DNA of 62,687 nt from CAVUPF01 sp963777915. GTDB taxonomy: Bacteria > Actinomycetota > Thermoleophilia > Solirubrobacterales > 70-9. Below the pieces are notes generated by a model, which was given only the letters and a program-made list of their open reading frames with translations, did no database searches and was not told where the DNA came from. This document shows positions 17,292 to 25,127 of this stretch, piece after piece. Location of the stretch: NCBI GenBank assembly GCA_963777915.1, contig CAVZSH010000011.1, forward strand, positions 1 to 62,687. Reading direction: 5' to 3'. Every line of letters begins with the position of its first letter. The stretch's first letter is position 1. A program made the position numbers and the translations under genes.

Positions 17292-17880
17292 TCAGTACTT
17301 TTCGGCTGCCCGCTCCAGCGTCTCGCGCAGATTCTCGCCCCCCCAGAGGCCGGTCGTGCCCGGCGCAGAGGACCTTCGGCTCCAGTGCCGCCAGACGGCG
17401 CACCGACTGCTTCGCCTTCGCGTGGTCCCAGGCCCGCCCAGGCCGGATGAGGGACGCTCGCCTCGCCCTCGGGTGCTGACGATCGCCACCCGGTCGCTTT
17501 CCCGCCACAGTCCGATCAGCCCCGGCGCGTGGCCGGGGAAGTGGATGACCTGGAAGCCGGCCACCTCATCGCCCTCGCTCACCGTCCCGGCGATCTTCAC
17601 CGCGCCGCCGTCCCAGCGGCGCAGCAGGATCGGGTAGATCCAGCGCACCGGCTCCACCGGCAGCCGGGGAGGTCCATGTAGGGGCGATCGCCGCGTCGCT
17701 TTCGGCGTCGGTGACTTCGTCGGGATGGCAGTGGACGGGCGCGTCGAGGTATGGCGCCGTGCTGCGATGGTCGGCGTGGCCGTGCCCGAGCACGGCCCGC
17801 TTCACCCACCCAGCCGCTCCCCCGTCGCCTTTGCCGCTTCCCTCATTCCCTTCGTCCCGGCGTCGAACTGCACTACGCCT
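17292..17880 (-). pseudogene. Metallo-beta-lactamase-fold hydrolase, multiply frameshifted
   Basis: Fragments of one MBL-fold hydrolase lie in order in different frames. An N-terminal part (EGVVQFDAGTKGMREAAKATG) is near 17870-17805. GHGHADHRSTAPYLDAPVHC, holding the HxHxDH metal motif, is at about 17790-17720. EPVRWIYPILLRRWDGG and VIHFPGHAPGLIGLWRESD lie in 17657-17470. AWDHAKAKQSVRRLAALEP and AGHDRPLGG are near 17435-17350, and a last piece NLRETLERAAEKY is in another frame. At least four frame changes separate them, and a segment around DTFYT is missing. Metal ligands survive, yet no single frame covers the protein. The likely state is a dead gene. Confidence 0.7.
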
Positions 17881-17897
17881 TCATCGCGTCCTGAGTC

Positions 17898-17903
17898 TAA
17901 TCT
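17898..17903 (+). promoter_or_regulatory. -10 box (TAATCT) of a 49-residue membrane ORF
   Basis: TAATCT ends 6 bases before ATG 17910, with no ribosome site, matching the leaderless pattern of the window. Confidence 0.4.
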
Positions 17904-17909
17904 TGCTCG

Positions 17910-18059
17910 ATGCCCGGGCTGTGGAAATTCGGATTAACGGTGCTGGTCGTCTGTCTGGTCGCCTCGATGGCGATCGCGATCGTGAAGCTGGCAACGACGC
18001 CGACGGAAATCCTCGGCGCCGGCTTCCACGACTGGCACGGGCGTCGACTGCCGCGTTAG
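17910..18059 (+). CDS. Small single-helix membrane protein (49 aa)
   Basis: The ATG at 17910 opens a 49-residue frame with a clear hydrophobic helix (FGLTVLVVCLVASMAIAIV) and a basic, His/Arg-containing tail ending GRRLPR. I do not recognise a family. Support for expression is the TAATCT box 6 bases upstream and the position between the decayed hydrolase and uspA. Its stop codon TAG forms part of the TAGTAT box that may drive uspA. Confidence 0.45.
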   Translation: MPGLWKFGLTVLVVCLVASMAIAIVKLATTPTEILGAGFHDWHGRRLPR

Positions 18060-18062
18060 TAT
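18057..18062 (+). promoter_or_regulatory. -10 box (TAGTAT) upstream of uspA
   Basis: TAGTAT lies 36 bases before the uspA ATG, leaving room for a leader with the ribosome site gaggaggcgggg. No clear -35 element is seen. Confidence 0.4.
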
Positions 18063-18098
18063 CAGCCGCGTTCAGCGACCGAGCAGAGGAGGCGGGGC

Positions 18099-18542
18099 AT
18101 GTTCACTCGCATCGTGGTTGGGACCGATGGCTCAGAGACGGCCGCTGAGGCGGTTCGCCAGGCCGTCGACCTCGCCAAGCTCTCCGGCTCCCAACTCAGC
18201 ATCGTCAGCGCCTACGCGCCGGTCTCGAAACGGCGCATCGAGGGGGAGCGCCAGGACGCTCCGTCCGACGTCCAATACGAGATCGGCCCGCGCGAGGACG
18301 TCAACCTGGTCCTCGAAGCCGCCGCCGCCGCCGCCAAGGGCGAGGGGGTGGACGTTCAAATCCACCCGGTGCAGGGCGACCCCGCCGAGGCCATCCTCAA
18401 TGTCGCCGAAGAGACCAATGCCGACTTGATCGTGGTTGGCAACAAGGGGATGACCGGCGCCCGCCGCTTCGTCTTGGGCAGCGTCCCCAACAACGTCTCC
18501 CATCACGCTCCCTGCAGCGTGATCATCGTCCGCACTACCTGA
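18099..18542 (+). CDS. Universal stress protein UspA family
   Basis: A 147-residue single-domain Usp. The N-terminus RIVVGTDGSETAAEAVRQA and the C-terminal GNKGMTGARRFVLGSVPNNV carry the complete ATP-binding motif G-2x-G-9x-G-S, followed by HHAPCSVIIVR. Such proteins are cytosolic dimers induced by stress. The ATG at 18099 follows a good ribosome site. It lies close to the kdp/Usp block and may belong to the same stress response. Its stop overlaps the end of the convergent subtilase gene by 8 bases. Confidence 0.93.
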   Translation: MFTRIVVGTDGSETAAEAVRQAVDLAKLSGSQLSIVSAYAPVSKRRIEGERQDAPSDVQYEIGPREDVNLVLEAAAAAAKGEGVDVQIHPVQGDPAEAILNVAEETNADLIVVGNKGMTGARRFVLGSVPNNVSHHAPCSVIIVRTT

Positions 18543-19878
18543 TCGACGGATCGGTGGCGCGGGCGGCGTCGATCAGCCCGGCTCCCTGCTGGGTTGGAGG
18601 TAGCCCGATGTTTCGCGCGGTCTGCTCCAACCGTTCGGTCACTGCCTGGACCAATCCCCGGGGTGTCGTCTTCGGGATCACACCGGCAGCGAGGATCAGC
18701 GCTGCCGTAGCCGAGACGTGCGCTGCCGCCATCGAGGTTCCGGAATAGCTCCCAGGCTCTCCAAAGAGTTCGGTGCTGCCGCCTTTGAGGGTCACCTGGT
18801 AGATCGGCTGGTCCAAGATGGAAGGACATCCGGCCCGAGGTTCCCCGCCCCCCGGGGCGACGACATCGACATCCTTGCCGGTCAGTGAGTACCTGCCGAG
18901 GCAGGCCCCCTCGGTGATGCCACCGACACCGATCACGTGCGGAGAGGTGGCGGGAGCCGATATGCAGCGCTCGGCTTCCCGATTGCCGACCGAGGCGACC
19001 GTCACGACCCCATCTACATAGGCCCTGTGCAGCGCTGCGTTCACGATCGGCACGTTCTGGTCGCAGCCGAAGTTAAAGCTCATGTTGATCACGTTGGCGC
19101 CGTGGGACACCGCGAAGTCGATGCCCTTGGCGATCTCGTTGGCCTGTCCTTCCCCCTGCCTGTTCAGAACGCGAACCGGCATCAGCTTGGCGCCATAGGC
19201 GAGTCCGGTCAGCCCTATCCCATTGCCGGTCTCCTCGGCGATCGTCCCGGCCACGTGAGTGCCGTGGCCATTTCGATCGAGCGGCAGCCGATCGTTTCTG
19301 ACGAAGTCATAGCCCTTGACGAACTGGCTGGCCGTGAAGTCCGGGCTGCGACGAAAGTGCTTGCCCAGGGAGCGATAGGCGATCCCGGTGTCGAGGACAG
19401 CGACGGTGACTCCTTCGCCCCCGGGATGGCCCGCTTCGATCAGGTTCCTCCAGGCCGCCGGTGCGTCGATGCCTCCCGGCGAGGTGGGGATAAGCCCGCT
19501 GCCGTCGCTTTTCCAGGGCAGGAAGTTCCACTGCCTATAAACCCATCCACCGGGCACGCCGGGGCCGATCAGCCTGCCTGGGTCGTCGGGAACATAGAAG
19601 GGGGATCCGATGGTCGTTGCCGAGGCTGTCGCGATGTAGTTCGGCTCTGCATATGAGACCCCCGGGCTCTTGCTCAGCGCCGCGGCGGCCGCGCGCACCG
19701 CGACTCGCGGCGGCAGCCCGAAGGTCTTCCCGGCCCGTTCGCGATCGAATTTGACGATCACCTGCCGGGGCACGAAGCCGCTAGCGTCGCTTGGCGCAGC
19801 AGCGCGGGACAGCGCCGGGACAGCGCTTAACGCCGCGATCAGGGTAGCCGCGGTCAGGGTCAGGAAGCGTCTCTTCAT
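18535..19878 (-). CDS. Secreted subtilisin-like serine protease (S8)
   Basis: A 447-residue protease. The ATG at 19878 gives a classical signal peptide (MKRRFLTLTAATLIAALSA, cleavage near SRAAA), so it is preferred over a codon 26 residues upstream. A short inhibitor-like propeptide (QVIVKFDRE and SPGVSYAEPNYIA) precedes the catalytic domain. The triad is visible: Asp163 in VAVLDTGIA, His205 in NGHGTHVAGT and Ser in SGTSMAAAHVSATAALIL near residue 390. The oxyanion Asn is likely in ASVGNRE. It probably acts outside the cell or in the envelope on proteins or peptides. No operon partner is evident. Confidence 0.93.
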   Translation of the reverse strand: MKRRFLTLTAATLIAALSAVPALSRAAAPSDASGFVPRQVIVKFDRERAGKTFGLPPRVAVRAAAAALSKSPGVSYAEPNYIATASATTIGSPFYVPDDPGRLIGPGVPGGWVYRQWNFLPWKSDGSGLIPTSPGGIDAPAAWRNLIEAGHPGGEGVTVAVLDTGIAYRSLGKHFRRSPDFTASQFVKGYDFVRNDRLPLDRNGHGTHVAGTIAEETGNGIGLTGLAYGAKLMPVRVLNRQGEGQANEIAKGIDFAVSHGANVINMSFNFGCDQNVPIVNAALHRAYVDGVVTVASVGNREAERCISAPATSPHVIGVGGITEGACLGRYSLTGKDVDVVAPGGGEPRAGCPSILDQPIYQVTLKGGSTELFGEPGSYSGTSMAAAHVSATAALILAAGVIPKTTPRGLVQAVTERLEQTARNIGLPPTQQGAGLIDAARATDPSIR

Positions 19879-19970
19879 CTGGTCTGTGCCCGCTGTGATT
19901 CCATTCGAACGAGCACTCCCTAAACACCGGCCCGCTGACGAAGTTGTAGGTCGCACATACTCCCCGATGG

Positions 19971-20438
19971 ATGGACGCTGGCGTTTTCACATCGGAGCAC
20001 GCCCGCTTAATGGGCCTGGCGATTGCGCGGGCGCGGGATGCCGGGCGACACGGCGACGTGCCGATCGGCGCTGTCGTCGTCCGCGACGGAGAGCCGATTG
20101 CCGCCGCCGGCAACGAGCGCGAACTGCGCAACGATCCTACCGCGCACGCCGAGGTCCTCGCGATCCGTGCCGCCGCCGAGGTGCTGGGCGGCTGGCGGTT
20201 GCCGAGGACGACGCTCTACGTCACCCTTGAGCCCTGCGCAATGTGCGCGGGGGCGATCGTCCTCGCCCGCATCCCAGCAGTCGTTTTCGGTGCCCCGGAT
20301 CCGAAGGCGGGCGCAGCCGGCAGCGTTCTCGACATTCTCGCCGAGCCGGCCCTGAACCACTGTCCGCAGGTGAGCGGGGGGGTGATGGAAGAGGAGTGCG
20401 CCGCCCTGCTGCGCGATTTCTTCCAGTTGCGTCGTTAA
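19971..20438 (+). CDS. tadA: tRNA-specific adenosine deaminase
   Basis: A 155-residue cytidine/deoxycytidylate deaminase-fold enzyme that converts A34 to inosine in tRNA-Arg(ACG). The zinc site is clear: HAE at residues 59-61 with the proton-shuttling Glu, and PCAMC with Cys89 and Cys92. The NDPTAHAEVLAIR and TLEPCAMCAGAI contexts are the TadA signature. The ATG at 19971 is one of two overlapping ATGs in different frames; only this one gives the deaminase. The stop is one base from the 3' end of tRNA-Ser(GGA) on the other strand. Confidence 0.93.
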   Translation: MDAGVFTSEHARLMGLAIARARDAGRHGDVPIGAVVVRDGEPIAAAGNERELRNDPTAHAEVLAIRAAAEVLGGWRLPRTTLYVTLEPCAMCAGAIVLARIPAVVFGAPDPKAGAAGSVLDILAEPALNHCPQVSGGVMEEECAALLRDFFQLRR

Positions 20439-20439
20439 G

Positions 20440-20529
20440 CGGAGAGGGTGGGATTCGAACCCACGAGGCGGGTTAACCCCGCCCACGCGATTTCCAGTCG
20501 CGCTCCTTAAGCCACTCGGACACCTCTCC
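20440..20529 (-). tRNA. tRNA-Ser (anticodon GGA)
   Basis: On the minus strand a cloverleaf starts GGAGAGGTGTCCGAGTGG and ends with the T-arm GGGTTCGAATCCC and acceptor strand CCTCTCC plus discriminator G. The 7-base loop CTGGAAA holds GGA (20493-20495), reading UCC/UCU serine codons. The long variable arm (GGCGGGGTTAACCCGCC) is the class II serine mark. CCA is not encoded. A possible -10, TAGGCT, lies upstream on the minus strand. Confidence 0.95.
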
Positions 20530-20576
20530 AGGGGCGCCTGAAAGCCTAGCTTGGTACTCGCAGATAGGAGGGAGGC

Positions 20577-22487
20577 TCAGGCAGCCGCGGCCTGCTCCAG
20601 CCCGGCGGCGCCGATCGGAATGACGATCGAGTCGGCCTCTCGTGCGGGGCGCTTCGCGGGGCGGTGGCCGCGCAGCCTCTCATGGCTGCAGACCACGTAG
20701 CACCACTCCATCAGGTGCATCCGGGAGGACGGGTCGATTTCGGTGATCGTGGCTCCGATCAGGTACCGCCCATCGACCTCTCTGCAGGAGCGCACCTCGA
20801 CCTGAGCCGCGACTTCATGCGGCTCATCCGCCGAGTCGTGCAGGTCGAGCAGCACGGCCGGCTGTGAGCCGATCTCAAGCGGGGTGTCCATCACCAGGCC
20901 GACGCCGGCGGCGCTGGCGTCGACGAGGCGGCCGGCGATATGCCCCTCGTCTGAGAAGCAGTGGGCGGAAGCGTCGCCCTCGAAGCGGTAGACGAGTCGG
21001 CGCTGGCGTCGCTTTCCGACCGCGAGCAGCGTGCGCAGCATCCGGCGCAGCTCGATCAGGCCGAGTAGCGGGACGATGATCGCGGCTACGCCGGGGAGGG
21101 CGGGGAGTGTGCCGATTCCGGCGAGTTCGAGCAGGCGCAGCGCGGTCCCAGCGGCGATCAGCACTGTGAATGCGAGTACCAAGCGCAGCTTGAGCACCGC
21201 TTGCAGGCCGCCGCCACCGGTCCCCTGCTTCGGTGTCACCTTGAAGGCGGTCCGGCCCGGGCGGATTGCGCAGCGCAGGGCCCGGGTGTAGATCTCCATC
21301 GTCAGCAACTCGTAGTGCGTGGTCTCGCCGATTCGCATGTAGCCGCGTGCCAGCGCCGAGCCGGAGAAGAGGTTGAGGGACACCGAGGGCAGCCAGAGGG
21401 CCGCAAGTGCCACCACGCTGATCTTCATGGGCAGGTCCCCGCTCCACAGCACCAGCCCCAGGGTCATCAGCAGGAGCAGCCGCATCGGCGGCGCCAGGTA
21501 GGCGGCGAGGCTGGTGAAGTAGGAGAGGCGCTGCAGCGGGCGCAGCTCTCGGGCGCGTAGCGGCGACTCTGGCAGGGTGAAGACGGCGAGGTTGCCGCGC
21601 GCCCAGCGGTCACGCTGCAGCAGGTAGCCGTCGAGGTCGTGCGGCGCGAGTCCCTGTACGAGCACCTCGTCGTGATAGCGGCTTTTCCAACCGTGGCGCT
21701 GGAGGCGGATCGTGGTGTGGAAGTCCTCGGCGATCGTCTCAGTGGCGACGCCACCGATCTCCAGCAGCGCCTCGCGGCGGATCAGCGCCGCCGAGCCGCA
21801 CCAGTAGGCGGCGCCGTTGCGATCCTTGCCCGGACAGACGACCCGGTAAAACAGCGACTGCTCGTGGCGACCGACCACATAGTGCTGGACCGAGTCGTGG
21901 TTGAAGAAGTCGTGAGGGCTCTGGACCAGCGCCATCTGCTCATCGTCGAAGAAGCCGACCATCGCGTCGAGGGCGTCTGGCATCGGAACATGGTCGGCGT
22001 CGAGCATTAGGACCAGCTCGCCATCTGTGCGGGTCAGCGCCGCGTTAATGTTGCCGGCCTTGGCGTGGGAGTTGTCAGGGCGGGTCAGGTAGCGGGCTCC
22101 GGCCAGCTCGGCTAGCTCCCTCATCTCAGGCCTTTGCCCGTCATCCAGCAGCCAGGTGGTGTGGGGGTAGGCGAGGGAACGGCAACCCGCGAGCGTCGCC
22201 AGCACAACCTCGACCGGCTCGTCGTAGGTGCAGACGTAGACGTCGACCTTTCGGTCGGGCGTTGCCGGTGGCCGCATAGCGGACGGGCGCGACCAGGAGT
22301 ACCAGGTCAGCGTGCCCAACGCCCAGATTCCGTAGAGCTCGGTGACCAACAGCATCGCGAAGGCGACCGGATTGGCTCCTTGCCAACTCCACCCGATTCG
22401 CCAGATCAGGTAGCCGACCCCCCATATCAGCGCCACTGCTGCGAGCATCCGCAGCAGTGGTGGGTGGCGGTCGAAGAACCTCCCCAT
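20577..22487 (-). CDS. Cellulose-synthase-like glycosyltransferase 2 with C-terminal PilZ domain
   Basis: A protein of about 636 residues that probably makes and exports a beta-linked glycan in response to c-di-GMP. Two membrane helices precede a GT2 domain with VCTYDEP, DDGQRPE, the DxD motif LMLDADHVPMPDAL, TIAEDFHTTIRL (TED-like) and QRDRWARGN (QxxRW). A block of membrane helices follows. The C-terminus is a PilZ domain with RLVYR (RxxxR) and DASAAG (D/NxSxxG), the c-di-GMP ligands. This is BcsA architecture, but no bcsB, bcsZ or bcsC is adjacent. ATG 22487 is preferred; an in-frame GTG at 22511 is possible. Confidence 0.88.
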   Translation of the reverse strand: MGRFFDRHPPLLRMLAAVALIWGVGYLIWRIGWSWQGANPVAFAMLLVTELYGIWALGTLTWYSWSRPSAMRPPATPDRKVDVYVCTYDEPVEVVLATLAGCRSLAYPHTTWLLDDGQRPEMRELAELAGARYLTRPDNSHAKAGNINAALTRTDGELVLMLDADHVPMPDALDAMVGFFDDEQMALVQSPHDFFNHDSVQHYVVGRHEQSLFYRVVCPGKDRNGAAYWCGSAALIRREALLEIGGVATETIAEDFHTTIRLQRHGWKSRYHDEVLVQGLAPHDLDGYLLQRDRWARGNLAVFTLPESPLRARELRPLQRLSYFTSLAAYLAPPMRLLLLMTLGLVLWSGDLPMKISVVALAALWLPSVSLNLFSGSALARGYMRIGETTHYELLTMEIYTRALRCAIRPGRTAFKVTPKQGTGGGGLQAVLKLRLVLAFTVLIAAGTALRLLELAGIGTLPALPGVAAIIVPLLGLIELRRMLRTLLAVGKRRQRRLVYRFEGDASAHCFSDEGHIAGRLVDASAAGVGLVMDTPLEIGSQPAVLLDLHDSADEPHEVAAQVEVRSCREVDGRYLIGATITEIDPSSRMHLMEWCYVVCSHERLRGHRPAKRPAREADSIVIPIGAAGLEQAAAA

Positions 22488-22590
22488 CTGAGTCTGCTCT
22501 CCGCCTTGCACTGCGCATTAATCGGCGCTCTGGTCCGCGCCTTGAGCCCTGGGACGGGGCCACCTCGTCTCGCTCAATCCCCTTCGATCA

Positions 22591-22596
22591 TAGAAT
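22591..22596 (+). promoter_or_regulatory. -10 box (TAGAAT) of tRNA-Ser(CGA)
   Basis: TAGAAT ends 20 bases before the mature 5' end. The same hexamer precedes tRNA-Thr and tRNA-Tyr in this window. Confidence 0.5.
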
Positions 22597-22616
22597 TCGC
22601 CTCTGCTCGAGTTCCC

Positions 22617-22705
22617 GGAGGGGTGCCGGAGTGGTTGAACGGGGCGGTCTCGAAAACCGTTGGCCGTCGCAAGGCGGCTCGTGGGTTCGAATCCCACCCC
22701 CTCCG
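22617..22705 (+). tRNA. tRNA-Ser (anticodon CGA)
   Basis: The plus-strand cloverleaf begins GGAGGGGTGCCGGAGTGG. The anticodon loop CTCGAAA has CGA at 22651-22653, reading UCG. A class II variable arm (GGCCGTCGCAAGGCGGCTC) and the T-arm GGGTTCGAATCCC follow. The acceptor pairs GGAGGGG with CCCCTCC, discriminator G at 22705. CCA is not encoded. Confidence 0.95.
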
Positions 22706-22716
22706 CTTGTGGAGCC

Positions 22717-22756
22717 GATCCCGCACTCCTATGCGGGATCGCGGGCGGTGTCCCGC
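22717..22756 (+). terminator. Tandem hairpins after tRNA-Ser(CGA)
   Basis: GATCCCGCA (22717-22725) pairs perfectly with TGCGGGATC (22732-22740) around a 6-base loop. A second stem GCGGG/CCCGC follows (22741-22756). There is no T-tract, so this is a probable but atypical intrinsic terminator or processing signal. Confidence 0.45.
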
Positions 22757-23096
22757 CATTGCGGAGCGCGTTCTTGTTGCCGGTCAATGCCGCTCAAGAC
22801 CGCCTTGCCTGGGCGGTGCCGATCGCAAACCGATCGCACAGGCCGCCTCTGCTCCTGCGCTCGCGGAATAGCAGTCAGGCACGGCTAGAAGCATCTAGCT
22901 GCCGTGGGCCTGGTCGGTGGCGAAGACCCAACGCCAGCGGTCATCAGGTTCAAAGTCGCAAAGACTGGGGGAAGCACGGCAGCCCCTGGTCCAGGCCACA
23001 CGCGCATCACCGCAGTGCAAACGCGACTTGACCCGCTTCGAGCATTCTGAGAGTCTTCCGGCGGTCTCGACACCGGGCCAGTGACAAAGCCGGGTG
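22757..23096. other. Intergenic stretch without recognisable gene
   Basis: I see no conserved coding frame, RNA or repeat here. It has short open frames on both strands but none with a family motif or ribosome site. It leads into the PASTA relic and may be decayed sequence of that gene. Confidence 0.4.
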
Positions 23097-23352
23097 ATCC
23101 GCGTCAAACATCGGAGCCGCAGGCTCCGCCTCCAGTCCCACTACCTTTGCCTATGAAGGCTGCAACGTGCCCAAGCTGGGCGGCAGGAAGCTGAAGGCTG
23201 CGAGGAAGATCTTGAAGAAGAACGACTGCAAGCTGGGCAAGGTCAAGAAGAGCGGCCACGTGACCGCCAAAGACGGCAAGGTGATCAAGCAGAACCCGAA
23301 GTCGGGCAATATCCTCGCCCCGGGCGCCAAGGTCAACGTCAAGCTGGGGTAG
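23097..23352 (+). pseudogene. C-terminal PASTA-domain remnant
   Basis: From about 23140 to the TAG at 23350 one frame reads TFAYEGCNVPKLGGRKLKAA, then a Lys-rich stretch and VIKQNPKSG and VNVKLG. This is one complete PASTA domain of the kind that ends many secreted proteins in Thermoleophilia. In that frame a stop lies at about 23094, and there is no ATG, GTG or TTG between it and the domain; the only possible initiator (GTG 23167) is inside the domain. The rest of the parent protein, including a signal peptide, is missing. It is most likely a decayed gene end. Confidence 0.6.
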
Positions 23353-23406
23353 TGCGCTTGGGCTCGACGCCCTGCGGCTGAGCGATCCGCTCGACCGGCT
23401 GGCCGG

Positions 23407-23412
23407 TAGGAT
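23407..23412 (+). promoter_or_regulatory. -10 box (TAGGAT) of the SMP-30-like gene, leaderless-type
   Basis: TAGGAT ends 7 bases before ATG 23420 with no ribosome site, so transcription should begin at the start codon. Confidence 0.5.
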
Positions 23413-23419
23413 CTCGCCG

Positions 23420-24322
23420 ATGTCAGCGTACGAGTTCACGACCCTGCTCGAGGGCGGCGCGTTCTTCGAGGGTCCTCGCTGGCACGAGGATCGGTGGTGG
23501 GTATCGGACTTCTACCAGCACACCGTCACGACGGTAGCCCCCGACGGCTCAACCGCTGTAGTGCTGTCGGTTGAGCAACAGCCATCGGGACTGGGGTGGA
23601 TGCCCGACGGCTCTCTGCTCGTTATCTCCATGAGGGATCACCGCATCCTGCGCCGTGACCCAGCCGGTGAGGTTTCCATTCACGCGGATCTCTCCGCGCA
23701 CTGCTCAGGTCACCTAAACGACATGGTGGTGGACCGAGGGGGCCGCGCCTACGTCGGAGAGTTCGGTTTTGATCTGATGAGCTTTGCCGACCCCGCGCCG
23801 GGGAAGCTGATGCGGGTGGACCCCGACGGCACGGTCGCGGTCTTGGACGATGACATGAGGTTTCCGAACGGTTCGGTGATCACGCCCGCTGGCGACACGC
23901 TTATCGTGGGCGAGACGGCCGGTGCGCGCTATACGGCCTTCAGCCTCAGCGGCGACGGTTCAGTGAGCGAGCGGAGAGTCTGGGCGCAGGTGGCGCCTAC
24001 GCCCGAGCTGGCCCCCATGGCGGAGTCGTTCCCTCAGTTGAAATTCGCTCCTGACGGGTGCACTCTTGACGCCGACGGCTGCATCTGGGCCGCAGACGCG
24101 GTTGGCGCCCGCTGCGTGCGTGTCGCCGAGGGCGGTGAGATCGTCGATGAGATACCGGCTCCCGAGGGTCTCGGTATCTTCGCCTGCGCGCTTGGCGGTG
24201 ACGACGGGTGCACGTTGTTGCTTTGCGCTGCGCCCGATTTCCTGGAGGCCAACCGCGCACACGCGCGAGAGGCCGTGCTGCTGACGACCGTCGTCGACGT
24301 TCCGCACGCTGGGCTGCCCTGA
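23420..24322 (+). CDS. SMP-30/gluconolactonase/LRE-family protein
   Basis: A 300-residue six-bladed beta-propeller hydrolase. The divalent-metal ligands expected in this family can be placed: Glu in FFEGPRW near residue 17, Asn in HLNDMVVD near residue 100, Asn in MRFPNGSVI near residue 150 and Asp in DADGCIWAAD near residue 213. Members open sugar lactones or other esters; the substrate here is unknown. The gene stands alone on the plus strand with its own leaderless-type promoter. The next gene downstream is convergent. Confidence 0.88.
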   Translation: MSAYEFTTLLEGGAFFEGPRWHEDRWWVSDFYQHTVTTVAPDGSTAVVLSVEQQPSGLGWMPDGSLLVISMRDHRILRRDPAGEVSIHADLSAHCSGHLNDMVVDRGGRAYVGEFGFDLMSFADPAPGKLMRVDPDGTVAVLDDDMRFPNGSVITPAGDTLIVGETAGARYTAFSLSGDGSVSERRVWAQVAPTPELAPMAESFPQLKFAPDGCTLDADGCIWAADAVGARCVRVAEGGEIVDEIPAPEGLGIFACALGGDDGCTLLLCAAPDFLEANRAHAREAVLLTTVVDVPHAGLP

Positions 24323-24471
24323 GAGGCGTCGTGTGCCCGACGCTATCGGCACCGGCATGCTCCTGCTTCGCCCGAACATGGCGAACAGTTCTAGCGCATC
24401 GGGTCGAGCTGGCCCCGACCTGCTGCCGCTGTCCCCGCCCGCTCACCGCATGTCATCTCACTTTGCCCGCG

Positions 24472-25110
24472 CTACTGGGGCGGTGGCGTGATTAGCGCGA
24501 CCGGCAGCGTGAGGCCCGCGGAGCGGCGAAGGGTGGCAATACGACGACCGGACTGGACAGCTGGCCGGACCTCGCTCACGCGATCCCCGAACGAGGCGAC
24601 GGTTGCGTCCAGGTCGGGGGCGACGAAGGCGAGCCCCCAGAAGAAGGCGGGTCGCCGATCGCTCCCGGCGCGCTCGATTGCCTCGGAAGGCTCCTGCACG
24701 ACCTCGAGGATGGTTGCGCCGAGGCGGAAGAACGCCTGCCGCGGCGCGCCGGCAGGCGTCGGCTTTTCGCGGATGCGGCGCAGGTCGAGACCAGCGCCTT
24801 GAAGCGCAGCGACCGTGCGATCGAGAGCCGGTGTGACCGCGACCACATGGTCGAGCATGGTGACGCCGTTGGAATGCACGGGCTGCTCGCTTGGCTGTGG
24901 GCGATCGGACCGCGTGGTCGGCAGCCCGTCCAACTCGGTCGTCTCGATGTCGCGAAGCGACCAACCAGCGAGCCCTTTCCCTGCGCCGCCCCCAACCAGG
25001 CGGATCCGGGTGCCCCCTACGACGCACGTGTTGTCGGCGAGCTGGAAGCCGCATGCCTGCCATGCATCCGGCACGTCCGCAACCGTTAGCTCATCGAGCG
25101 TCGGATCCAC
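24472..25110 (-). CDS. VOC-superfamily (glyoxalase-like) protein
   Basis: A 212-residue protein with two betaalphabetabetabeta units typical of the vicinal oxygen chelate fold. VTMLDHVVAVTPALDRTVAAL (a conserved metal-site His) starts the first full unit near residue 83, and RQAFFRLGATILEVVQEP carries a likely metal Glu. FWGLAFVAPDLDATVA starts the second unit. A precise reaction cannot be named. The start GTG lies 17 bases after the stop of the zinc-type dehydrogenase gene on the same strand, so the two probably form an operon. The 149 bases downstream hold no gene. Confidence 0.78.
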   Translation of the reverse strand: MDPTLDELTVADVPDAWQACGFQLADNTCVVGGTRIRLVGGGAGKGLAGWSLRDIETTELDGLPTTRSDRPQPSEQPVHSNGVTMLDHVVAVTPALDRTVAALQGAGLDLRRIREKPTPAGAPRQAFFRLGATILEVVQEPSEAIERAGSDRRPAFFWGLAFVAPDLDATVASFGDRVSEVRPAVQSGRRIATLRRSAGLTLPVALITPPPQ

Positions 25111-25127
25111 GCGCTAGCAGGCGTCCG

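Noticed and set aside
16564..17508. Minus-strand frame of 314 codons opposite the Usp gene
   Set aside because: Only its first part is meaningful, being a piece of the broken metallo-hydrolase; the rest is antisense to the Usp gene and the KdpD stump.
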